NCBI RefSeq assembly: GCF_003345295.1
Contig: NZ_CP031055.1
Coordinates: 1,860,001 to 1,924,000, forward strand
Direction: 5' to 3'
DNA: 64,000 bases
Origin: Vibrio splendidus
GTDB lineage: Bacteria > Pseudomonadota > Gammaproteobacteria > Enterobacterales > Vibrionaceae
Shown here: piece by piece, positions 44,045-52,435 of the stretch
Position numbering within the stretch: position 1 is the stretch's first letter
Layout of the letters: every line of letters begins with the position of its first letter
Notes under the pieces: generated by a model
Seen by the model: only the letters and a program-made list of their open reading frames with translations
The model's database searches: none
Told to the model about the DNA's origin: nothing
Position numbers and translations under genes: made by a program

Positions 44045-44586
44045 TGAAACTACATATATGTTTGGGGACACTGACCGCCCTACTGTGCAGCAACGCATTG
44101 GCACAAACGTGTGTAACGACACAGCCAGCATCTATTAAAGATGGGCGGTTAATTGACCGTAAAGATGGCACATTACTGGACGTAACCACTAATTTGCTGT
44201 GGTCTAAATGCAACTTAGGTGAAAGCTATAATTCTGTAAAAAATACGTGTGATGGAACCGCGTTTAAGTACAAAAGCTGGCAAGATGCACTTAATGCAAC
44301 TAAAGATACAAAACTGACCACGATTGCTGGTCAAACGGGCTTTCGTTTGCCAAATATCAAAGAGCTCAGTTCAATCGTAGAGTATAGCTGTACTAAACCT
44401 GCCATTAACCTTGCACATTTCCCAACGACAACCAATGAGCCTTACTGGACGAATACTCCAGATGCACACAAAATTAACACAGCCTATGATGGTTTGATCA
44501 TCGATTTCGAAGAGGCACTGGAAATCATAACCGATCCAAGTAACGCCCCTTCCCCTCTAATTCGATTAGTTAAAGAGTTTAAGTAA
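44044..44586 (+). CDS. Exported DUF1566 protein
   Basis: A 180-residue protein with a signal peptide (MKLHICLGTLTALLC to about ALA-QTCV). Almost the whole mature part is one DUF1566 domain (LLWSKCNLGESYNSVKN, TGFRLPNIKELSSIVEYSC and the C-terminal SPLIRLVKEF). Six cysteines are spaced for disulfides. Its ATG overlaps the stop of the Calx-beta/DUF1566 lipoprotein gene (TAATG), so the pair is co-translated and the products may interact through their shared domain. The function is unknown. Confidence 0.8.
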   Translation: MKLHICLGTLTALLCSNALAQTCVTTQPASIKDGRLIDRKDGTLLDVTTNLLWSKCNLGESYNSVKNTCDGTAFKYKSWQDALNATKDTKLTTIAGQTGFRLPNIKELSSIVEYSCTKPAINLAHFPTTTNEPYWTNTPDAHKINTAYDGLIIDFEEALEIITDPSNAPSPLIRLVKEFK

Positions 44587-44609
44587 TTGAAATTTAAGAG
44601 CAGAAATTA

Positions 44610-44638
44610 AAAAGAGCAGCTCATCGGCTGCTCTTTTT
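44610..44638 (+). terminator. Terminator of the DUF1566 gene pair
   Basis: The stem AAAGAGCAGC / GCTGCTCTTT with a 6-base loop has T- and A-runs on its flanks, and lies between convergent genes, so it may serve both. Confidence 0.9.
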
Positions 44639-44683
44639 ATTGTTCTGTACCGTCCTAAATATGGTTCTAACGCTATGATTCCG

Positions 44684-45817
44684 TTACTTAACCGACCATT
44701 GTGACAATGAGCGTTTAAAGTCTTCATAGCCAAACTCATTCAACTTTTGAATTTCGCCACTGCTGCGCTCACAATAGATTGATGGCATTTTTAGACCATT
44801 GAACCAGTTCAGTTTCACCATGGTGTAACCTGCACTGTCTAACAGGTGCAGCTTTTGACCAATCTTAAGTGGCTCGTCAAAGCTAGCTTCGCAGAACTGA
44901 TCACCAGCCAAACATGAACACGAACCAATCACGTAGTCATGGCTGCCATTTTCAGACGCTTCCAATACCGATGCTGGCTCATTGTAAATAAGCGTATCAA
45001 GTCGGTGTGCTTCTGTAGCTGAATCGACAATCGCTGTTTTCTTCACGTTCTCAACAACATCAACCACTGTCACAACCAAGTCAGTTGTTTTAGTAATGAT
45101 CGCTTCACCCGGTTCAAGGTACATCTGCACGCCGTGCTTTTCAGAGAAGGCTTTCAGCGCAAGGCCAAGTTTTTCGATGTCATAGCCAGGCCATGTGAAG
45201 AACACACCACCGCCCATGCTCACCCAGTCCAACTTATCTAAGTGCTCGCCAAACTGTTCTGAGATTGAATCAAGCAAACCGATAAAGGCATCGACGTCTT
45301 TGTTCTCGCAGTTCATGTGGAACATCACGCCATTAATCTCGTCGAAGATCTCAGGCTTAATGTGGTCAGCTTGCACACCCAAACGAGAGAATTGACGCGC
45401 AGGGTTTGCTAAGTCTTGTCCTGCGTAGCTCACGCCCGGATTTAGACGTAAACCCAGCGACGCTTTACCTTCAACAATATGACGGTAAGCAGCAAGTTGG
45501 CTTTGAGAGTTGAAGATCATCTTGTCGCAGATATCCGCAACTTCTCTCACGTCATCTTCGCTGTAACCCACACTGTAAGCGTGCGTTTCACCACCAAAGG
45601 TTTCGTAGCCAAGCTTCACTTCGTATGGGCCAGAGCTTGTCGTGCCATCGAGATAAGGTTTGATAATGTCAAACACCCCCCATGTCGAGAAACACTTGAG
45701 TGCCAATACCAACTTCACACCTGAAATCTCTTTCAGCTGTTTAGCTATCTCTAAATTCGCAATCAACTTCTCTTCGTTGATCATGAAATAAGGCGTTTTT
45801 AGTTCGTTGTTTTGCAT
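44684..45817 (-). CDS. nspC: Carboxynorspermidine decarboxylase
   Basis: A 377-residue PLP enzyme of the alanine-racemase-fold decarboxylases. It converts carboxynorspermidine to norspermidine, a polyamine that controls biofilm formation in Vibrio. The PLP lysine lies in LVLALKCFSTWGVFD, and other markers are MGGGVFFTWPGYD and YLEPGEAI. The catalytic Cys region is SCSCLAGDQFCE. It is the last gene of the norspermidine operon, separated from the synthase gene by a 211-base gap with an ERIC-like palindrome. Confidence 0.95.
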   Translation of the reverse strand: MQNNELKTPYFMINEEKLIANLEIAKQLKEISGVKLVLALKCFSTWGVFDIIKPYLDGTTSSGPYEVKLGYETFGGETHAYSVGYSEDDVREVADICDKMIFNSQSQLAAYRHIVEGKASLGLRLNPGVSYAGQDLANPARQFSRLGVQADHIKPEIFDEINGVMFHMNCENKDVDAFIGLLDSISEQFGEHLDKLDWVSMGGGVFFTWPGYDIEKLGLALKAFSEKHGVQMYLEPGEAIITKTTDLVVTVVDVVENVKKTAIVDSATEAHRLDTLIYNEPASVLEASENGSHDYVIGSCSCLAGDQFCEASFDEPLKIGQKLHLLDSAGYTMVKLNWFNGLKMPSIYCERSSGEIQKLNEFGYEDFKRSLSQWSVK

Positions 45818-45898
45818 GTTAATACCTTGCGGCCCTCGAGTTCACGAAGGCACATGATAATCGAACAAAGCCGACGCAACAGCATCGGCTTGTAATTA

Positions 45899-46024
45899 TA
45901 CGTTCTCGTCAATCATATGACTTTGAATGGAATTCGCAGAGCTTTGACCTTGTCGCTAGGACATCGTGCGGAGTTTACGAACGTAAATCAGCACGATGGA
46001 TAACACGACAAGGGCAAAGAACCA
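45899..46024. repeat. ERIC-like long imperfect palindrome
   Basis: A roughly 126-base imperfect palindrome. Ends GTTCT / AGAAC; nested arms CTTTG / CAAAG, CCTTGTCG / CGACAAGG, CATCGTGC / GCACGATG and a central TTTACG-AA-CGTAAA. The size, nested layout and intergenic position match ERIC-type elements reported in enterobacteria and Vibrio. It is placed in the transcribed gap between nspC and the carboxynorspermidine synthase gene. Confidence 0.6.
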
Positions 46025-46028
46025 GAAA

Positions 46029-47279
46029 TTACTTCAAAGTATGGATCAGAGGCAGACCTTGCGTCGGCTCTAGCTCTTGAACGTGCCAATCTAGACCGAT
46101 TTCAGGCATTGTTGCTAGGAACGGGTCTGGGTTTAACTGTTCCATGTTGAACACGCCTTTATCAGCCCATTCGCCACGGAAGAACTGAAGTGCAGCGGTA
46201 ATTGCTGGAACACCTGTTGTGTAAGAGATCGCTTGGTGCTCTACGTCTTCGTAAGCCACTTCGTGGTCTGCGTTATTGTAGATGAATACGCTACGCTCTT
46301 TACCGTCTTTCTTACCTTGAACCCAAGTACCGATACACGTTAAACCTGTGTAACCCGGAGCTAGAGATGTTGGATCTGGTAGCAGCGCTTTAAGAACATG
46401 TAAGGGCTGAACCACAGTGCCGTCATGTAGCGTTAGCGGATCAGGGCTAAGAAGACCGATGTCACGCATGCAGTTGAAGTAGTTCAGGTATGCATCACCA
46501 AAGCCCATCCAAAATTCGATACGCTTAGCTGGGATGAACTCTTTCATTGAACGCACTTCATCGTGTGCCATTGAGTACACCTTGTGAGAGCCACAGTTAG
46601 GGAATTCAAACTCAAGCATACGAGAGTGACAAGGTACTTGTTTCCACTCTTCATTTTCCCAGTAGAAAGAATCGCCTTGGATCTCAAGCATGTTGGTTTC
46701 TGGGTCAAAGTTTGTCGCAAACTTCTTGCCGTGATCGCCAGCATTCACGTCCATCACGTCAATTGAGTCAATCTCATCGAACAAGTGCTTAACCGCGTAC
46801 GCTGCAAAGATTGATACCACACCTGGATCGAAACCCGCGCCAAGAATACCTGTGATGCCCGCTTCAGCGAACTTCTCACGGTAGCCCCACTGCCAATCGT
46901 AAGCTTGTGGTACTTGTTGACCTTCAGAACATAGGTCAACCGCTACCGATGTATCTAGGTAAGAGACTTTAGATTGGTAACACGCTTCCATGATCGCCAT
47001 GTTTACCCAAGGAGGACCAGCGTTGATAACTAGATCTGGCTTAACTTCTTTAATCAAAGCAACAAGCGCATCAACATCGTCAGCGTCTACTGAACGTGCT
47101 TCTAGTTTCTTAGTTGAATCTTTAAGGTTGTTTTTACCCTTGATAGATTCGATGATTTTTTCACACTTCGCGATTGTGCGAGAAGCGATCGTGATATCAC
47201 CCAGTACTTCGTTATTTTGTGCTGCTTTATGTGCAACAACCCAACCGACGCCGCCTGCACCAATTTGTAGAATAGCCAT
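46029..47279 (-). CDS. Carboxynorspermidine synthase (saccharopine dehydrogenase family)
   Basis: A 416-residue NADPH-dependent enzyme that joins aspartate semialdehyde to 1,3-diaminopropane, making carboxynorspermidine. The Rossmann motif is ILQIGAGGVGWVVAHKAA, followed by SRTIAKCEKI. The mid-protein VINAGPPWVNMAIMEACYQS and GAGFDPGVVSIFAAYAV are typical of the saccharopine-dehydrogenase-like group. It lies eight bases after the diaminobutyrate fusion gene and before nspC, giving the whole pathway in one operon. Confidence 0.93.
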   Translation of the reverse strand: MAILQIGAGGVGWVVAHKAAQNNEVLGDITIASRTIAKCEKIIESIKGKNNLKDSTKKLEARSVDADDVDALVALIKEVKPDLVINAGPPWVNMAIMEACYQSKVSYLDTSVAVDLCSEGQQVPQAYDWQWGYREKFAEAGITGILGAGFDPGVVSIFAAYAVKHLFDEIDSIDVMDVNAGDHGKKFATNFDPETNMLEIQGDSFYWENEEWKQVPCHSRMLEFEFPNCGSHKVYSMAHDEVRSMKEFIPAKRIEFWMGFGDAYLNYFNCMRDIGLLSPDPLTLHDGTVVQPLHVLKALLPDPTSLAPGYTGLTCIGTWVQGKKDGKERSVFIYNNADHEVAYEDVEHQAISYTTGVPAITAALQFFRGEWADKGVFNMEQLNPDPFLATMPEIGLDWHVQELEPTQGLPLIHTLK

Positions 47280-47287
47280 AGTTTTAA

Positions 47288-50215
47288 TTACCCTTGTTGT
47301 TCTGCTAGCTCAATAGCTAAAGTTTGAATTTTGTTAATTAGAGATTTGAAATCTGATGTCGTTAAGCACGGATTCAAGATAGTGAATTTCAGCGCACTTT
47401 TACCATCAACGACCGTTTCGCCAAGCACGGCAGCGCCACGAGTCAACGCCTCCAGTCTTAACGTCTGATTCAGTTTGTCTAAATCAAGAACACCGTTTGC
47501 TGACTGTCCATTACTAGGAACCGAACGGAACAGCACAGTCGAAAGAGACGGCTCAGCAAGCAGTTCAAAATCATCATGCTTCTGAATCAGATCGGCAACC
47601 TCAAGCGTCTGCTCTAGAAGGTGATCGTACATATCACCCAGTTGCTTTGGCCCAACGCTTTGCATAGTCATGAAGACTTTCAGTGCATCGAAACGCTTGG
47701 TGGTAGCGATAGACTTATCGACTAGATTTGGCAGCTCATCGTGCTCACGATTCAAGTAATCTGCGTGATGCAGCAGGTACTTAAAGTTCGCTTTGTCTTT
47801 GAGAAGCACAGCACCACAGCTGATTGTTTGGAAGAACAACTTGTGGAAATCAACGCTCACTGAGTCCGCTTTTTCGATGCCTTTCAGGCGAGCTTTATGA
47901 CTACTTAAGATAAGCGCACCACCGTAAGCACTGTCGACATGGAACCAAAGATCTTGTTGGTTGGCGATGTCAGCTATCGCTTCCAGGTCATCAATAGCAC
48001 CGTGATCGGTTGTACCCGCGGTACCGACAACAGCAAAAGGAATCAACCCTTGAGCTTTAAGCGCTTTCACTTCTGCGTCTAGCAAGTCTGGCTTGATAGT
48101 GCCGTTTGCATTGGTGTCAACACAACACACTGCCGCTTCGCCTAAACCCATTAAAGAGGCCGATTTTTGAACCGTGAAGTGAGATTTCTTTGAACATAAG
48201 ATACGCAGTTTGCTCGCGTACTCTGGCAAACCTAACTTTTGGATTGAGTGGCCATCGTGCTTATCGGCAACCCAGTCTCTTGCTAGTAACAAGCCCATTA
48301 GGTTACTTTGCGTGCCGCCGCTGGTGAAAACACCGTCAGCTTGTGCGCCAAGTTGGTATTTGTCACACATCCAATCCACCACACGCTGCTCAACATAAGT
48401 CGCTGCAGATGCTTGGTCCCATGAATCCATCGATTGATTCAACGCCGCAATAATCGATTCCGCAGCAACAGAAGCCATAAGAGGAGGCGTGTGAAGGTGT
48501 GCAATACAGTCTGGGTGCTGTACAAAGATAGAGTTCGCTGCGACTAAGTCAGCCGTGCTGTCCACAACATCAACCAAAGCGTGTTGGTTGTTATCGAGAT
48601 CGACAGCGTTGATAGCTGCTTCTAGCATTTTTGGATCTAAACCCGAATAAGGGGTTTCAACCTGTTCAAAAACCGCTTTCATCGCTTGAGTAGTTTGGTT
48701 CATCACGCTAGCAAATTCGTCGCTACCGCCTAAACCCGTCTGGATAAAATGCTTGTTCCATTCCTGATTTGATTCTTCGCTTTGTGTTTGGTCTTGTCGT
48801 AAACCACCACCCGCTGCGATGATCGCTTCTTCCATGACGCGCAATGCAAAGTCGATCTGCTCAAAAGAGATAATCATAGGTGGAAGGAAACGAATTACCG
48901 AACCATCACGACCACCCTTTTCGACCATCAAGCCGCGTTCTAACGCCGCTCGTTGAATCGCTAGGGTCAGTTCGCCGTCTGATTGCGGCTCGCCAAACTT
49001 GTTAAGCTCACCATTTGGTTGCTTGATCTCAGCGCCAAGCATCAAGCCTTTACCACGAACTTCAGCAATACAACTCACACGAGATTGAATCTTCTCGAGC
49101 CCATGACGTAAGTATTGGCCAGCAATGTTTGCGTGCTCAACTAAGCCATCTCGCTCGATGATTTCCAACGCTTTAGCGCCAGATACCATTGCCAACTGAT
49201 TACCACGGAATGTGCCAGTGTGCTCACCCGCTTTCCAAGTATCGATGCTCTTATCGAATACAAGCAACGACATAGGCAGTCCACCACCAATCGCTTTAGA
49301 CAAGCACAAGATATCAGGATTAACGCCTGACTCTTCAAACGCAAAGCGATGACCAGTTTTACCTACACCACACTGAATTTCATCAAAGATCAGTAGGATG
49401 CCGTGTTCATCACAGATGCGACGCAAGCCTTGTAGCCAAGATGCAGGAGCTGGAATCACACCGCCCTCACCTTGTACAGGCTCAACGATCATCGCAGCTG
49501 GTTTCATGATGCCAGATTCGTCATCATTCAACATACGTTCGATGTAACGAATGCTTGCGTTGGCACCTGCTTCACCACCAATGCCAAACGGGCAACGAAG
49601 GTTGTATGGGAAAGGCATGAAATGTACGTCAGACATTAAGCCGCTACGACGCTCTTTAGTGCCAAGGTTACCCATCATGCCCATGGTGCCGTTCGTCATG
49701 CCATGGTAAGCACCACGGAAAGCGAACATGGTGTTGCGACCTGTTGTTTGCTTGGCTAGCTTGATAGCCGCTTCCACAGCATCAGCGCCAGACGGGCCAC
49801 AAAATTGAAGAACCGAGTTAGTTGAAAAATCTTGAGGGAGAAAAGCTTTAACTCGCTTGATAAACGTCTCTTTTGCTTGAGTCGTAATATCAAGTGTTTG
49901 GTATGGCAAACCTGAATCGAGTTGGTCTTTAAGTGCTTGGTTGATTTCAGGGTGGTTGTAACCCAAAGAAAGTGTACCGGCACCGGCTAAGCAATCGAGA
50001 AAGAGTTGGCCACGAGTATCTTCAACTAAAACACCACATGCTCTTTTTATAGCAATAGGTAGGCGTCTTGGGTATGAACGAACATCCGATTCATGCTGTT
50101 CTTGCTCAAGCAAAATAGCGTCGGGGGTTAGGTCGTAAGTTCCCTCAACGATAGGAACCATAGTTGAAAATGAATTTGCGATAGTATTAATATCGACTTC
50201 AAAGGCGGTAGTCAT
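47288..50215 (-). CDS. Fused diaminobutyrate aminotransferase / diaminobutyrate decarboxylase
   Basis: A 975-residue bifunctional PLP protein. The N-terminal half (about 1-455) is a class III aminotransferase making 2,4-diaminobutyrate from aspartate semialdehyde (DEIQCGVGKTGHRFAF; PLP lysine in LSKAIGGGLPMSL). The C-terminal half (about 485-975) is a group II decarboxylase giving 1,3-diaminopropane (HVDSAYGGALILS; PLP lysine in SVDFHKLFFQ). The ATG at 50215 has AAGGGGA five bases upstream; an extra 17 codons upstream are not used. This fusion is characteristic of Vibrio norspermidine synthesis and is the first gene of the operon. Confidence 0.94.
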   Translation of the reverse strand: MTTAFEVDINTIANSFSTMVPIVEGTYDLTPDAILLEQEQHESDVRSYPRRLPIAIKRACGVLVEDTRGQLFLDCLAGAGTLSLGYNHPEINQALKDQLDSGLPYQTLDITTQAKETFIKRVKAFLPQDFSTNSVLQFCGPSGADAVEAAIKLAKQTTGRNTMFAFRGAYHGMTNGTMGMMGNLGTKERRSGLMSDVHFMPFPYNLRCPFGIGGEAGANASIRYIERMLNDDESGIMKPAAMIVEPVQGEGGVIPAPASWLQGLRRICDEHGILLIFDEIQCGVGKTGHRFAFEESGVNPDILCLSKAIGGGLPMSLLVFDKSIDTWKAGEHTGTFRGNQLAMVSGAKALEIIERDGLVEHANIAGQYLRHGLEKIQSRVSCIAEVRGKGLMLGAEIKQPNGELNKFGEPQSDGELTLAIQRAALERGLMVEKGGRDGSVIRFLPPMIISFEQIDFALRVMEEAIIAAGGGLRQDQTQSEESNQEWNKHFIQTGLGGSDEFASVMNQTTQAMKAVFEQVETPYSGLDPKMLEAAINAVDLDNNQHALVDVVDSTADLVAANSIFVQHPDCIAHLHTPPLMASVAAESIIAALNQSMDSWDQASAATYVEQRVVDWMCDKYQLGAQADGVFTSGGTQSNLMGLLLARDWVADKHDGHSIQKLGLPEYASKLRILCSKKSHFTVQKSASLMGLGEAAVCCVDTNANGTIKPDLLDAEVKALKAQGLIPFAVVGTAGTTDHGAIDDLEAIADIANQQDLWFHVDSAYGGALILSSHKARLKGIEKADSVSVDFHKLFFQTISCGAVLLKDKANFKYLLHHADYLNREHDELPNLVDKSIATTKRFDALKVFMTMQSVGPKQLGDMYDHLLEQTLEVADLIQKHDDFELLAEPSLSTVLFRSVPSNGQSANGVLDLDKLNQTLRLEALTRGAAVLGETVVDGKSALKFTILNPCLTTSDFKSLINKIQTLAIELAEQQG

Positions 50216-50434
50216 AAAAATCCCCTTGAATGTGTTCATACTCACCTCCATCAGACGCAATTGCACACCATCCCTCTATTGATTTAGAGAGAATTCATAG
50301 TGAAACACGCGTATTGTCTAGAAATGAGATATAGCTGTACGCTCGTATAAGTCAAATGACGAATACGAAATTAGGCCGTCTTAGGACAGCAAAAATTAGT
50401 TAGCGCTAGCTCAAGGTTCAGTAATGCTACTGTT

Positions 50435-50485
50435 TTGAAGAATTGGACATTTTTGCAGTATCGGACAGCTATGAAGAACTGGCCC
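50435..50485. repeat. Three degenerate 15-base direct repeats with 18-base period
   Basis: TTGAAGAATTGGACA (50435), TTGCAGTATCGGACA (50453) and ATGAAGAACTGGCCC (50471) are spaced exactly 18 bases apart. Iterated half-sites like this often bind a regulator. They lie about 220-270 bases before the diaminobutyrate fusion gene. Confidence 0.55.
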
Positions 50486-50820
50486 TTTTGGAAATGCAGA
50501 GCTGATTAGCAATGTTGTTATTAGTGTATTCAATGTTGGGTTTCCCATTAGCATGGCGAATTGCGCCATAAGTATCCCGTCTATCAGCTAAAGGATTAGC
50601 CGATACCTACCCTACGTAATGTCCCAATCAGCAAGAATGGTCACTACGCGTATCCCCCAGAAGCTATCGCTGTTCTTTTTGAACATTGATCATTCCGAGA
50701 TTGCGCGGGAAAGTAACATAAAGTGAAATGAACGATCAATAGTTTTCAATAATAGCTTGGTAAATAGCAGCAGTGATTCAAAAATTGCCGAAAATATCGT
50801 CAACTTATTTTTTAGTTAAG

Positions 50821-50952
50821 GAGATCCCCGGTTCGCTTGTTCCTCACGTCCGAGGATGACACACGGGTATACAAACGTTGCTAGTGAGGCTTTGAGATCT
50901 CAGCACCCTTTCGTCATACCCTAGTACGAGGAACGAGTTCATAGGGAATCTC
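50821..50952. repeat. Inverted-repeat element (possible MITE-like)
   Basis: Two arms of about 50 bases (50821-50869 and 50903-50952) are inverted copies sharing the blocks GAGAT-CC, CT-GTTCCTC, TGAC and GGGT, separated by 33 bases that include the palindrome GAGATCTC. The size, the arms and the intergenic setting suit a small non-autonomous element or an intergenic repeat family. Confidence 0.6.
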
Positions 50953-51063
50953 GCTTTTAAAACGAAGTTAAAGGTATGAGAATTTGAGTATTTTATCGAC
51001 CGTCTAGCCACGGGAGTCAAACAGGAAAAATGTGGGGTAATAAAATGTTGCACGGCAGAAACC

Positions 51064-51095
51064 AAAAAGCCCGAACATTTCTGTTCGGGCTTTTT
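51064..51095 (-). terminator. Terminator of the tRNA cluster
   Basis: The stem AAGCCCGAAC / GTTCGGGCTT with a 6-base loop is flanked by A- and T-runs. It lies five bases beyond the last tRNA. Confidence 0.88.
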
Positions 51096-51099
51096 AATT

Positions 51100-51175
51100 T
51101 GGAGCGATACATCGGGTTCGAACCGATGACCTCAACCTTGGCAAGGTTGCGCTCTACCAACTGAGCTAGTATCGC
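51100..51175 (-). tRNA. tRNA-Gly (GCC)
   Basis: A complete 76-base cloverleaf with encoded CCA. Acceptor GCGATAC / GTATCGC, anticodon loop TTGCCAA giving GCC, T-arm TTCGAAC. It is identical to the copy at 51379-51454. It is the last gene of the cluster. Confidence 0.97.
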
Positions 51176-51211
51176 ATTTGCTACATCCGTTAAGACGTAG
51201 ACTTTAATAGA

Positions 51212-51298
51212 TGGTGCCCCGGGCCGGACTTGAACCGGCACAGCGCGAACGCCGAGGGATTTTAAATCCCTTGTGTCTACCAATTCCACCACCAGGGC
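51212..51298 (-). tRNA. tRNA-Leu (UAA)
   Basis: A complete 87-base class II tRNA with a long variable arm. Anticodon stem AGGGA/TCCCT with loop TTTAAAA (anticodon TAA), T-arm GGTTCAAGTCC, encoded CCA. It is very close to E. coli leuZ, which also follows glyW-cysT. Confidence 0.96.
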
Positions 51299-51378
51299 AC
51301 GCAATTCTTTATTGCGATGCCGATTACTGAAAAGTAAAACACCATCTTAATGTCGAAGCCAATCAACATTACAAATTT

Positions 51379-51454
51379 TGGAGCGATACATCGGGTTCGA
51401 ACCGATGACCTCAACCTTGGCAAGGTTGCGCTCTACCAACTGAGCTAGTATCGC
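51379..51454 (-). tRNA. tRNA-Gly (GCC), second copy
   Basis: A complete 76-base cloverleaf, identical in sequence to the tRNA-Gly at 51100, with similar short flanks, suggesting duplication or gene conversion. It lies between tRNA-Cys and tRNA-Leu. Confidence 0.97.
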
Positions 51455-51491
51455 ATTTTCATTATTCTTCTTTCTAAAAAGAAAGAGATAA

Positions 51492-51565
51492 TGGAGGCGC
51501 CTCCCGGAGTCGAACCGAGGTCCACGGATTTGCAATCCGCTGCATAGCCACTCTGCCAAGGCGCC
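51492..51565 (-). tRNA. tRNA-Cys (GCA)
   Basis: A complete 74-base cloverleaf with acceptor GGCGCCT, anticodon loop TTGCAAA (GCA) and encoded CCA. It is the first gene of the tRNA cluster, 266 bases from pgsA. Confidence 0.97.
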
Positions 51566-51802
51566 TTAGTAACTCCAATCGAATCGCTTATTGCCATCCT
51601 CTTGGGTACGGGATGCATTCTACGGATTCGAGCGTTTGAGTCAATATTATTTTTGTATTTTTAATTCGTTTGAATAGATTTCATACGAAACAGGCTAAAT
51701 AGCTGACTTTGTGTGCAAAGCACTTTGTGGACAGGCTATTCAAAGGAGATCTATATCACATTAGATATCCACTATTGATAACTTAACCTTAGGTTAAAGA
51801 TC

Positions 51803-51826
51803 AAAAAAGCGAGCCTCAGCTCGCTT
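51803..51826 (-). terminator. Terminator of pgsA
   Basis: The stem AAGCGAGC / GCTCGCTT with a 4-base loop is followed on the minus strand by six thymines, directly after the pgsA stop. It separates pgsA from the tRNA cluster. Confidence 0.88.
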
Positions 51827-51831
51827 CTTCA

Positions 51832-52389
51832 TCAATGGTGTTTTTCGTCTAACAAATCATCTTTGGCGGCCATCAAGTATTGCGCCATTGACCAGTAAGT
51901 AAGAACGGTTGCAACATAGAGTGCAATGTAACCTACCCATACCATCCAATCGTCGTATCTCCAGATAAGTACCCAAAGAGCGAACATCTGAGAAACGGTT
52001 TTGACTTTACCGACCCAAGATACCGCAACGCTTGCACGTTTACCGATTTCAGCCATCCATTCTCGAAGCGCTGAAATGATAATCTCACGAGCAATCATGG
52101 TCACCGCTGGAATAGTGATCCAAATCGAATGGTAATGCTCAGTCATCAAGATAAGAGCCGTCGCAACCAGCACTTTATCCGCTACAGGGTCAATAAAGGC
52201 ACCGAAGCGAGACGTTTGCCCGAGCTTACGAGCCAGCATGCCATCTAGCCAGTCAGTAAAACCCGCTACCCAAAACACCATTGCAGCAGCAAAAGGAGCC
52301 CATTCATAAGGTAGGTAAAAAACAACAACGAATACTGGGATTAAAAATAGTCTCAGTAAGGACAAAATGTTAGGTATATTCAAACGCAT
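51832..52389 (-). CDS. pgsA: Phosphatidylglycerophosphate synthase
   Basis: A 185-residue inner-membrane enzyme that moves the phosphatidyl group from CDP-diacylglycerol to glycerol-3-phosphate. It is the first step to phosphatidylglycerol and cardiolipin. The CDP-alcohol phosphatidyltransferase signature spans DWLDGMLARKLG and FGAFIDPVADKV (DGxxAR...GxxxDxxxD). Several membrane helices are present. The order uvrY-uvrC-pgsA-tRNA is the same as in E. coli. Confidence 0.96.
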   Translation of the reverse strand: MRLNIPNILSLLRLFLIPVFVVVFYLPYEWAPFAAAMVFWVAGFTDWLDGMLARKLGQTSRFGAFIDPVADKVLVATALILMTEHYHSIWITIPAVTMIAREIIISALREWMAEIGKRASVAVSWVGKVKTVSQMFALWVLIWRYDDWMVWVGYIALYVATVLTYWSMAQYLMAAKDDLLDEKHH

Positions 52390-52435
52390 ATTATTAGGCT
52401 CTTATCAATTGCGCTTTAATGGTGCGGGATTTTTA

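Larger units (their letters stand above)
50216..51099. other. 880-bp gene-poor region rich in repeats
   Basis: No convincing gene lies between the norspermidine operon and the tRNA cluster. It contains three 18-base-period direct repeats (50435-50485), a 12-bp imperfect hairpin around 50580-50610, a pair of 10-base inverted repeats (50685-50694 and 50731-50740) and a 132-base inverted-repeat element (50821-50952). The norspermidine promoter is expected at its left end on the minus strand. Confidence 0.65.

Noticed and set aside
50435..50460. Possible sigma-54 promoter (TTGGACATTTTTGCA)
   Set aside because: The GG and GC dinucleotides are eight bases apart; sigma-54 promoters need ten.
50411..50569. 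52-codon minus-strand frame as a gene
   Set aside because: The protein repeats (CPILQ units) mirror the 18-base DNA repeats and nothing else supports translation; kept only as a possible leader under findings.
50844..51065. 73-codon minus-strand frame across the inverted-repeat element
   Set aside because: It reads through a palindromic repeat and a terminator region and has no recognisable protein features.
51017..51559. Two minus-strand frames covering the tRNA genes
   Set aside because: They encode the tRNA sequence (for example AILAQLVERNLAKVEVIGSN, typical of misread tRNA-Gly) and are artefacts.
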